Part shown: in pieces, positions 1 to 5,589 of the stretch | How the letters are laid out: the number at the start of each line of letters is the position of its first letter | Position numbering within the stretch: position 1 is the first letter of the stretch | Origin: Deltaproteobacteria bacterium | GTDB taxonomy: Bacteria > Desulfobacterota > DSM-4660 > Desulfatiglandales > B25-G16 | NCBI GenBank assembly: GCA_003646935.1 | Contig: QMLW01000050.1 | Location: forward strand, 1-8,915 | Direction: 5' to 3' | Length of the DNA: 8,915 nt | Position numbers and translations under genes: made by a program | The notes under the pieces: model-generated | Seen by the model: the letters and a program-made list of their open reading frames with translations, nothing else | Told to the model about the DNA's origin: nothing | Databases searched by the model: none

Positions 1-200
1 AATATCTATTGATCATCAGCATCGGCCTGAGCATGGTGATAGGGCTGTTTTTCCGGCCCGAGCACCCGCACTTCTGGTGGGAGAAGATCCCGGTGTTCGA
101 CGCGATCTTTGGTTTTTTTGGATGTATCCTGATCGTGCTGGGATCGAAGGCACTGGGCCATCACGGGATCCAGAAGGACGAGGATTACTACCATGATTGA
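1..200 (+). CDS. Membrane microprotein, 5'-truncated, upstream partner of antiporter subunit (copy 1)
   Basis: The reading frame is open from the window edge (first full codon at 3) to TGA at 198-200, giving 65 visible residues. Two hydrophobic segments flank a short polar loop with the motif EHPHFWWEKIP, followed by FGFFG and a charged tail ending KDEDYYHD. The homologue at 2201-2410 shares KIP..D..FGF.G...L...G...L and the K-x-E-D tail, and has about six more residues at its N-terminus. The true start is therefore probably about 20 bases or more upstream of the window, and the TTG at 9 is not a convincing start. The end overlaps the next gene by 8 bases, and its tail codons supply that gene's Shine-Dalgarno sequence, so the two are probably translationally coupled. 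I do not recognise a named family. By position it could be a small accessory subunit of the antiporter complex; that role is inference. Confidence 0.8.
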   Translation, partial: YLLIISIGLSMVIGLFFRPEHPHFWWEKIPVFDAIFGFFGCILIVLGSKALGHHGIQKDEDYYHD

Positions 201-2043
201 GATAGTACCCCCGGCCTTTATCTATATTCTGGGTGCGCTGCTCCTCCCCCTTGTCAGGGGTAGAAGGCTGCGAAGCGCATTGCAGCTCCTGATCCCTGCG
301 GCCGCCTTCGTCGACCTCCTCTACATGCCCAAGGGCACCTACTGGATCTATCAGTTCCTGGGATATGAGCTAATCCTGGGCAGGGTCGATAAGCTCAGCA
401 TGTGCTTCGGGTACGTGTTCGTGATCATGTCCTTTCTGGGCATGGTGTATGCCCTGCACGTGCGGGATACGGGCCAACACACGGCCGCCTTCCTCTATAT
501 AGGGAGCACGTTGGGGGTCGTCTTTGCCGGCGATCTATTCACCTTGTTCGCCTTTTGGGAGATCATGGCCGTGTCCTCGGTCTTCCTGGTGTGGTATCAG
601 CGGGATCCGGCCGCCCTTGATGCCGGGTTCAGGTATATCATGGTTCATCTATTCGGAGGGTGCGCGCTTTTGGCCGGCATCATCATACACGTGGTAGAAA
701 CCGGCTCTACCCAATTCGGCCTTATCGGCTATGGGGGGCTTGCATCTCAGTTCATACTCCTGGGGTTTATCATCAATGCAGCGGTGCCCCCCTTTCATGC
801 ATGGCTGTCCGATGCCTATCCGGAGGCTACCGTAACCGGATCGGTATTTCTCACCGCCTTTACGACCAAGAGCGCCGTATACGTGCTGCTGAGGTCCTTT
901 CCCGGCGTTGAACTGCTGGTCTGGCTGGGGGCCATTATGGCGGTATACGGGGTGGTCTATGCGGTGCTTGAAAACGATATCAGGAGGCTGCTGGCCTACC
1001 ATATCATCAGCCAGGTGGGCTACATGGTGTGCGGTGTGGGGTTGGGCTCGGAGATGGCCATGAACGGCTCCACCGCCCATGCCTTTTGCCACATCTTGTA
1101 TAAGGCCCTGCTGTTCATGGGAGCGGCAGCGGTGATACAGGTAACGGGGAGGAGAAAGCTCACGGAACTGCAGGGGAGGAATCTGTACAAGCAGATGCCT
1201 ATCTGTCTGTCGCTTTACATGATCGGCGGTTTTTCCATCTCGGCGGTGCCGCTTTTCAACGGGTTTGTGAGCAAGACCATGGTCGTTGCAGCGGCAGGCG
1301 AGCTCCACAGACCCGCTATACACCTGCTACTGCACTTGGCCTCCATAGGGACATTCCTCCATACGGGCCTGAAGCTTCCCTACGGAACCTGGTTTGGACG
1401 GGCTCCCAAGGGAGAAGAGGTGGATGAGATAGAGGCACACGAACCACCCTTGAATATGTTGATAGCCATGGGAATGACGGCCTTTTTATGTATCTTCACG
1501 GGTGTGTATCCAGCGGTCCTCTATAACATCCTGCCCTATCCCGTTGATTTTCACCCGTACACGCCGTACAAAGTAGTTGCGATGATGCAGATGCTACTCC
1601 TCACGGCCGCTGCGTTTTGGATCTATATCGATAAACTCGGCGGCGAGGCCACGATCAGCGTGGACACCGATTGGTTTTATAGAAAGCCGGGCCTCCTGCT
1701 CCTCTGGTTTTGCATTCATCCCTTGCAGAACCTCAGGCTCGCCTTTCAGAAGTCAGTGGCCGGAATAGTTTCCGGCGTTACCGGCCTAAGCAGAAATCCC
1801 ATCCTGCTGCCCGAGATAGGGCTGCGGTACCTTCACCTAAAGGCGGTGAACGGGTTGTACCGTATCTCAGGACGTTCCGAGGAAAGGACCCAGCAGTTGA
1901 GGGATTTGGAGACGAGAATTAGTGAATTGAGACACCTCACGTATGATGAGAATGTCTATAGAAGGCCTATAGGGTTAGGCGTACTTCTGGCCATCATCTT
2001 GCTGTTCTTCTACGGTTTGATCTACTACATCCGGCTGCGGTAA
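193..2043 (+). CDS. Proton/ion antiporter subunit, MrpD/NuoL-M-N family (copy 1), 616 aa
   Basis: This is an integral membrane protein of the proton-translocating family shared by Mrp antiporters, complex I and group 4 hydrogenases. Visible family landmarks are FWE with E123 (TM5 glutamate), the helix-break motif PPFHAWLSDAYPEA at 199-212, K226 in TTKSAVY, NDIRRLLAYHIISQVGY at 261-277, the H296/H300/K304 triad in HAFCHILYK, and FNGFVSK with K361. E123 and K226 match the essential TM5 Glu and TM7 Lys known in MrpD. The protein is about 100 residues longer than ordinary MrpD. From about 490 it has DTDWFYRKPG, an amphipathic arm, a charged heptad-like stretch (about 561-582) and a final TM helix (594-613). 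The ATG at 193 overlaps the microprotein stop, with GAGGA at 180-184 as ribosome site. Antiporter subunit D is the likeliest call; another complex I-like complex remains possible without the flanking genes. Confidence 0.88.
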   Translation: MIEIVPPAFIYILGALLLPLVRGRRLRSALQLLIPAAAFVDLLYMPKGTYWIYQFLGYELILGRVDKLSMCFGYVFVIMSFLGMVYALHVRDTGQHTAAFLYIGSTLGVVFAGDLFTLFAFWEIMAVSSVFLVWYQRDPAALDAGFRYIMVHLFGGCALLAGIIIHVVETGSTQFGLIGYGGLASQFILLGFIINAAVPPFHAWLSDAYPEATVTGSVFLTAFTTKSAVYVLLRSFPGVELLVWLGAIMAVYGVVYAVLENDIRRLLAYHIISQVGYMVCGVGLGSEMAMNGSTAHAFCHILYKALLFMGAAAVIQVTGRRKLTELQGRNLYKQMPICLSLYMIGGFSISAVPLFNGFVSKTMVVAAAGELHRPAIHLLLHLASIGTFLHTGLKLPYGTWFGRAPKGEEVDEIEAHEPPLNMLIAMGMTAFLCIFTGVYPAVLYNILPYPVDFHPYTPYKVVAMMQMLLLTAAAFWIYIDKLGGEATISVDTDWFYRKPGLLLLWFCIHPLQNLRLAFQKSVAGIVSGVTGLSRNPILLPEIGLRYLHLKAVNGLYRISGRSEERTQQLRDLETRISELRHLTYDENVYRRPIGLGVLLAIILLFFYGLIYYIRLR

Positions 2044-2200
2044 TCCTCGACAGAGACCTCAATACACGGAAAATCGGCCTTCTTCCGCGTTCGCCTGAAC
2101 CTGATACGTTGATCAAGCTGAGCTTGACTATTGCTCGTGAAGCTTCGCCTTAAACCGATGAAAATCGAAGGACAGGCATTTCACCGCAAAGGGCGCAGAT
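2044..2200. other. 157-base spacer between the two antiporter modules, with dyad symmetries
   Basis: No gene is seen here. Three structures stand out. An imperfect hairpin has arms 2064-2071 and 2083-2090 (one mismatch) and an 11-base loop, with no following T run. A perfect 15-base dyad TCAAGCT-G-AGCTTGA lies at 2113-2127. A palindrome GAAGCTTC lies at 2139-2146. A weak TTGACT (2124-2129) and CTTAAA (2149-2154) are 19 bases apart, too far for a confident promoter. TTTCACCGCAAAGGGCGCAG at 2179-2198 resembles a short sequence I recall from intergenic DNA of environmental genomes. Part of it (AAAGGG, 2188-2193) is the only plausible ribosome site for the next gene. Confidence 0.45.
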
Positions 2201-2410
2201 ATGAAAAAGACGCTTAAGAGGATATTTTATCTTTTCTTAATCCTGTGTATCCCCGCTGGATTTCTCATCGAGCATGAGCACGCCGTGTTCTTTTGGCACA
2301 AGATCCCCTCGATTGACGTCGTATTTGGATTTCTCGGGGCCATGCTCTTGATAGGGGGTGCGCGGCTGCTGGCGCACCTCGTACATAAGGAAGAGGATTT
2401 CTATGATTAG
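2201..2410 (+). CDS. Membrane microprotein, upstream partner of antiporter subunit (copy 2), 69 aa
   Basis: This is the complete paralogue of the truncated gene at the window start. A basic N-terminus (MKKTLKR) is followed by a hydrophobic helix (about 8-23), a loop EHEHAVFFWHKIP, a second hydrophobic helix (about 38-59, containing FGFLG) and a charged tail HKEEDFYD. Positive residues before the first helix and an acidic tail fit a two-helix hairpin protein with both ends cytoplasmic; that topology is predicted. The stop TAG at 2408-2410 lies inside the next gene, an 8-base overlap exactly as in copy 1. The ribosome site is weak (AAAGGG, 7 bases from the ATG). No named family is recognised. 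Retention of the same microprotein before each duplicated antiporter gene argues for a structural or assembly role with that subunit. Confidence 0.85.
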   Translation: MKKTLKRIFYLFLILCIPAGFLIEHEHAVFFWHKIPSIDVVFGFLGAMLLIGGARLLAHLVHKEEDFYD

Positions 2411-4166
2411 GACCGTTCCTCCAGGTATGCTCTTTATCCTCGGGGCAGTGCTGATCCCGCTTCTGAAGGGAAGGACAAAGCAGATCTATCTGCTGGTAAT
2501 TCCCGTGCTGGCCTTTCTGGATATACTCCAGCTCGAGGCGGGCACCAGTTGGGTCTACCACTTTTTAGGCTACGAGCTCATCTTCTGCCAGGTCGATAGG
2601 CTGAGTTTGGTGGTAGGCTATATCTTCGTCATAATCGGATTTCTGGCCCTGCTCTACTCCCTGCACATAGAAGAGGACGGGCAACACGTAGCGGCCTTCC
2701 TGTACGTGGGAAGCTCCTTGGGGGTCGTGTTCGCGGGGGATTATTTCTCGCTCTTTGCCTTTTGGGAGGTTATGGCCGTGTCCTCGGTGTTCCTGGTTTG
2801 GTACCAAAAGGAGAAGCGCTCCCTTGATGCGGGATTTCGATATTTGATAATGCACATCATCGGCGGCTGCTCTCTGCTGGCGGGCATCATCATCTATGTC
2901 GTCAACACGGGTTCTATTGCCGTAACGCACCTGGGCACCAGCCCTGCCGATATATTCATACTCATCGGCTTTGGCTTAAATACGGCCTTTATTCCCATTC
3001 ACACCTGGCTCCCTGATGCATACCCTGAAGGCACCGTTACGGGCAGCGTGTTCATGTCTGTCTATACCACCAAGACAGGGGTCTACGTATTGGCACGGTG
3101 CTTTGCGGGCATGCCGCTTGTGGCCTACATGGGTGGCATCATGACCGTGTACGGAGTTCTGTTCGCGCTGCTTCAGAATGACGCGAGGAGGCTGCTGTCG
3201 TATCATATCGTCAGTCAGGTGGGGTACATGGTGGCCGGCGTCGGCGTGGGCACGGAATTGGGCGTGAACGGTGGGATTGCCCATGTCTTTAACCATATCC
3301 TATACAAGGCATTGCTGTTTATGTGCATGGGCTCGGTTCTCTATATGACGGGCAAGAGGAAGCTCACGGACATGGGCGGCTTGGCCAAATATATGCCCGT
3401 TACCGCTGCCGCGTGCGTTGTCGCCTCGCTCTCCATTGCCGGGGCTCCTGGGTTTAATGGGTATGTGAGCAAGGGCATGGTGATCGCATCGGCAGCCCAA
3501 CAGCACATGCCCATATTGGAGTTAATGATGGTGCTCGCTGCTGTGGGTACGTTTCTGTCCTTTGTGAAGCTGAGCTATTTCGCATTTTTTGCCCCCAACG
3601 AGGAGATCAGGGCCAAGGAGTCACCCCTGAACATGCAACTCGCAATGCTCATGACGGCGTTTCTCTGCGTGCTCATAGGTGTGTATCCAGAGGTGCTTTT
3701 CCGGGTGCTCCCCTTTCAGCCCATTCACTACCATCCCTACACCCCCGGGCACGTACTGGGAACGGTTCAACTGTTTCTGTTGGCCGGGCTGGCCTTTATG
3801 GTAGCCAAGGACATGCTTGCGCCGCACAGGGGGACTGTCCTTGATTTCGATTACTTCTATCGCATGGGTGGAAGGGGCATCGTATGGGTGTGTGTGGTAC
3901 CGCTGAGCAATATGCGATTCAGATTGCAGACATCTTCCTCCAGGACGATCGATGTCATTACCCGCATCGCCAAGAACCCTATCATGCTCCTCGAGATACC
4001 CATAGCGTACGCCTATTTCAGGATCACGCAAGGATTGCGATATATAGGCGGGTATTCATCGAGCGAGATGTACAACGAGAATCTCTACAGGAGGCCTATC
4101 GGTGTGGGCGTGCTCGTGGCCATTATCATCCTGTTTGCCCTTGCGTTGATCTACTTTATCCTTTAG
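2403..4166 (+). CDS. Proton/ion antiporter subunit, MrpD/NuoL-M-N family (copy 2), 587 aa
   Basis: This is a paralogue of the 193-2043 product, near-identical in stretches (FAFWE-[IV]-MAVSSVFLVWYQ; HILYKALLFM; YRRPIG). Channel residues are kept: E122, PIHTWLPDAYPEG at 198-210, K224, RR at 262-263, H294/H298/K302, and K357 in FNGYVSK. The C-terminal arm starts near DFDYFYR (480-486) and ends with a TM helix (567-586). It lacks most of the charged insert that copy 1 has at about 561-582. I chose the ATG at 2403 over the upstream in-frame GTG at 2358 because the N-terminus then aligns with copy 1 (MIRTVPP versus MIEIVPP), the 8-base overlap matches, and GAGGA sits at 2393-2397. It probably acts with copy 1 as a second ion-pumping module of one complex, or as an alternative isoform. 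Confidence 0.88.
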   Translation: MIRTVPPGMLFILGAVLIPLLKGRTKQIYLLVIPVLAFLDILQLEAGTSWVYHFLGYELIFCQVDRLSLVVGYIFVIIGFLALLYSLHIEEDGQHVAAFLYVGSSLGVVFAGDYFSLFAFWEVMAVSSVFLVWYQKEKRSLDAGFRYLIMHIIGGCSLLAGIIIYVVNTGSIAVTHLGTSPADIFILIGFGLNTAFIPIHTWLPDAYPEGTVTGSVFMSVYTTKTGVYVLARCFAGMPLVAYMGGIMTVYGVLFALLQNDARRLLSYHIVSQVGYMVAGVGVGTELGVNGGIAHVFNHILYKALLFMCMGSVLYMTGKRKLTDMGGLAKYMPVTAAACVVASLSIAGAPGFNGYVSKGMVIASAAQQHMPILELMMVLAAVGTFLSFVKLSYFAFFAPNEEIRAKESPLNMQLAMLMTAFLCVLIGVYPEVLFRVLPFQPIHYHPYTPGHVLGTVQLFLLAGLAFMVAKDMLAPHRGTVLDFDYFYRMGGRGIVWVCVVPLSNMRFRLQTSSSRTIDVITRIAKNPIMLLEIPIAYAYFRITQGLRYIGGYSSSEMYNENLYRRPIGVGVLVAIIILFALALIYFIL

Positions 4167-4246
4167 CCCGCACGGGCCGCGTTCCCAATCGCCTTTTCAC
4201 CGGTTGTGATACGGGAATGACATAGGGTGCGGAAGGGGAAAGACGA

Positions 4247-4275
4247 TTGAATTTTTTCCATGCATGGGATATATT
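4247..4275 (+). promoter_or_regulatory. Candidate sigma-70 promoter for the stress protein gene
   Basis: TTGAAT (4247-4252) and TATATT (4270-4275) are separated by exactly 17 bases, close to consensus and in AT-rich DNA. Transcription would start near 4282, giving a leader of about 200 bases. The spacer contains a perfect 10-base palindrome CCATGCATGG (4258-4267), a possible operator between the promoter elements. This rests on pattern only. Confidence 0.4.
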
Positions 4276-4286
4276 TTAATAAAATG

Positions 4287-4402
4287 GTAACTGCTCAGTC
4301 TTCAGCCTATCAACCTGAAGAGTTACAAAAAATGCATAGAGCGGGCTTTTACCCGTTCCACGTTTCTGGTACGTAGCAGATTCCCCTGTCCAACTCCTTC
4401 AG
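4287..4402 (+). promoter_or_regulatory. Structured 5' leader with possible alternative pairings
   Basis: GTAACT (4287-4292) and CTTCAG (4300-4305) are complementary to AGTTAC (4321-4326) and CTGAAG (4315-4320). Together they form a 12-base-pair stem with a 7-base one-sided bulge and a 9-base loop, starting a few bases after the predicted transcript start. The same 3' arm (CTGAAGAGTT, 4315-4324) can instead pair with AACTCCTTCAG at 4392-4402 with one bulged C, so the two structures exclude each other. CCCCT at 4383-4387 could pair with the ribosome site at 4474-4478. A switching leader is an inference; no known riboswitch class is recognised. Confidence 0.3.
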
Positions 4403-4492
4403 AAGCGTTATCGCTCTCTCAATCTTTGCAAGGAAATCGGCATGGGAATAGACAAACTGTAAAACGTTTACCAAGGGGGCCGTATATGGAAG
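4349..4492 (-). pseudogene. Possible remnant of a protein C-terminus (minus strand), unrecognised
   Basis: On the minus strand a 47-codon open frame ends in TAA at 4351-4349. It reads like real protein: an amphipathic stretch FLAKIERAITLLKELDRG followed by ICYVPETWNG and the stop. There is no ATG; a TTG at 4474-4472 would give 41 residues, and a stop lies at 4495-4493. It overlaps the ribosome site and first codons of the stress protein. It may be a decayed fragment of a lost gene, or a chance frame. I do not recognise the family. Confidence 0.15.
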
Positions 4493-5331
4493 TCAGAAAG
4501 ATGCTGTTTGTTACGGATTTCGAGGGATTGTGGTTTGATGCCCTGAAATCGCTCATGGGACTCAGGAGTGTTGGCCTTGACCATGTGGTGCTCTTGCATG
4601 TGATAGAGCGTAAGATAGGCTACTACACCAAGGAGGAAAAGGAGAGACTCAGGGCGATGGCTGAAGTTCGTTTTGTCGATTGGGCACAGAGCCTCTATGA
4701 AGAGGGAATGGAGTGCGGGTCGTATATCGTCGTGGGTGACACGGTTCGGAAGATGCTTGAAACCACGGAGGATGAAGAGGTAGACATCGTGGTGATCAAT
4801 CGACAGAAAAGGAGCAGGATGGAGAAGTTATATATAGACTCCAAGACCCTGGAGTTTCTCAGAAAGACCCCTGCCAAGGTCCTTGTCCATAAGTACCAAT
4901 CAGACTCCGGCAGGGTGAATGAGGGGCTGTTTGAGCGGCCGCTCTTGGCCATGGATTGGTCTCCTCCTGCCGGGAGGGCACTGGATTTTCTGGTCGGCCT
5001 TAAGGGTATCATTAAAAAACTCCAGGTGGTCCAGGTGGTAACCGAAAAAGAGGCTGAGGGGTTGGGGAAAAGGGGCCTTCAGAGGATGGAGCGGGAGCAC
5101 CGGAAGAAGTTGTATGAACTCTGTAACTCCCTGAAAGACGAGGGAATAGAAGCAGAAGCACATCTCTACCTCGGCGATGTGGCCCAGATCCAAAACGCGG
5201 CCAGGGAGTATGAGGCCACCATGATTGCCACAGGCACAACACGCAAGAGCTCTTGGCAGGCGAGGTGGCTGAGGAGCATCTCACAGGAGCTGGCGGAGCA
5301 ATCGGAGCTGCCCACTCTGTTGGTTCCGTGA
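4486..5331 (+). CDS. Tandem-domain universal stress protein (UspA-like) with degenerate nucleotide sites
   Basis: This soluble protein of 281 residues has two Usp folds in tandem. Domain 1 covers about 1-137: the beta-1 aspartate lies in FVTDF (D11), LLHVIE is at 36-41, GDTVRKM at 84-90, and a closing strand AKVLVHK ends it. Domain 2 covers about 150-281: AMDWSP with D157, LQVVQVV at 179-185, GDVAQI at 230-235, and LPTLLVP at the end. ATP-binding members carry G-2x-G-9x-G-S/T. Here the equivalents are N-x2-K-x9-D-S (from 105) and G-x2-R-x9-R-S (from 250), so most glycines are replaced and ATP binding looks doubtful. The start at 4486 is chosen for AAGGGGG at 4473-4479 and because the fold begins at once; an upstream TTG (4426) would add 20 residues without family character. 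Usp proteins often sit beside transporters. Modulating the antiporter is possible but unproven. Confidence 0.85.
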   Translation: MEVRKMLFVTDFEGLWFDALKSLMGLRSVGLDHVVLLHVIERKIGYYTKEEKERLRAMAEVRFVDWAQSLYEEGMECGSYIVVGDTVRKMLETTEDEEVDIVVINRQKRSRMEKLYIDSKTLEFLRKTPAKVLVHKYQSDSGRVNEGLFERPLLAMDWSPPAGRALDFLVGLKGIIKKLQVVQVVTEKEAEGLGKRGLQRMEREHRKKLYELCNSLKDEGIEAEAHLYLGDVAQIQNAAREYEATMIATGTTRKSSWQARWLRSISQELAEQSELPTLLVP

Positions 5332-5383
5332 TCGGGTGAAACAATGTAACATCATCTGGTGAACGGGAACGAAGGTATTTTTT
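5323..5383 (+). terminator. Weak candidate terminator after the stress protein gene
   Basis: GTTCCGT (5323-5329, overlapping the stop codon) pairs with ACGGGAAC (5363-5370) with one bulged G. A run of six T at 5378-5383 follows after seven bases. The loop is long (about 33 bases) and the stem is not next to the T run, so this is a poor match to a classical intrinsic terminator. Confidence 0.22.
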
Positions 5384-5393
5384 GTTGCCAAGC

Positions 5394-5425
5394 GGAGTAA
5401 TGGAGTATTGAATGATCGGAGTATT
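5394..5425 (+). repeat. Two degenerate 16-base units, left arm of an inverted repeat pair
   Basis: GGAGTAATGGAGTATT (5394-5409) is followed by GAATGATCGGAGTATT (5410-5425). Both end in GGAGTATT with a 16-base period. The sequence is related to the reverse complement of the C-rich repeat at 5525-5565, which suggests one element with inverted ends. Confidence 0.5.
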
Positions 5426-5446
5426 AGAAGGTGTCAGGAGGGATAT

Positions 5447-5471
5447 TCTCCGTAATGATGCTTACGGGAGA
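5447..5471 (+). repeat. Hairpin inside the inverted repeat pair
   Basis: TCTCCGTAA (5447-5455) pairs with TTACGGGAGA (5462-5471) as nine base pairs with a single bulged G and a six-base loop. No T run follows, so it is not a terminator. It lies between the two 16-base repeat arrays and may be the core of a small structured intergenic element. Confidence 0.5.
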
Positions 5472-5524
5472 TCGCATTGGGTGGAGCTTTTTGATTTTCA
5501 AAACCCTTTATTCAATGTGAGGCA

Positions 5525-5573
5525 ATTCCTCCATCACCCCATTCCTCCATCACCCCATTCCTCCACCAATTCC
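5525..5573 (+). repeat. Tandem 16-base repeat ATTCCTCCATCACCCC, 2.6 copies, right arm
   Basis: Perfect units lie at 5525-5540 and 5541-5556, with a partial unit ATTCCTCCA at 5557-5565 and a trailing CCAATTCC. On the other strand it reads GGGGTGATGGAGGAAT, which aligns with GGAGTAATGGAGTATT at 5394. It ends 16 bases before the kinase start codon. There are no spacers, so it is not a CRISPR array. Confidence 0.75.
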
Positions 5574-5589
5574 GGTATCTGAGGGCACC

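Larger units (their letters stand above)
4167..4485. other. 319-base intergenic and leader region before the stress protein gene
   Basis: No confident gene lies here. From left to right it holds: a small GCCC/GGGC hairpin at the antiporter stop (4166-4177) with no adjacent T run, so not a clear terminator; a candidate sigma-70 promoter at 4247-4275; a strong imperfect stem-loop at 4287-4326; a minor CGGG/CCCG hairpin at 4342-4355; a protein-like minus-strand frame at 4349-4492; and the ribosome site AAGGGGG at 4473-4479. The size and structure suggest that the stress protein is transcribed from its own promoter rather than with the antiporter genes. Confidence 0.5.

Noticed and set aside
9..200. 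Complete microprotein starting at TTG 9
   Set aside because: The frame is open to the window edge and the paralogue has about six more N-terminal residues, so the gene most likely begins outside the window.
3091..3106. Sigma-54-like sequence TGGCACG...TTTGC
   Set aside because: It is inside a conserved part of the second antiporter gene, its spacing is one base off, and no gene starts nearby.
4166..4177. GC hairpin at the end of the second antiporter gene as a terminator
   Set aside because: The stem is only four base pairs and no T run follows closely.
5491..5519. Promoter for the kinase operon from TTGATT at 5491
   Set aside because: No acceptable -10 hexamer lies 16-18 bases downstream. 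TTTATT is too close.
5525..5565. CRISPR-like array
   Set aside because: Units are 16 bases, directly abutting, with no spacers and fewer than three full copies.
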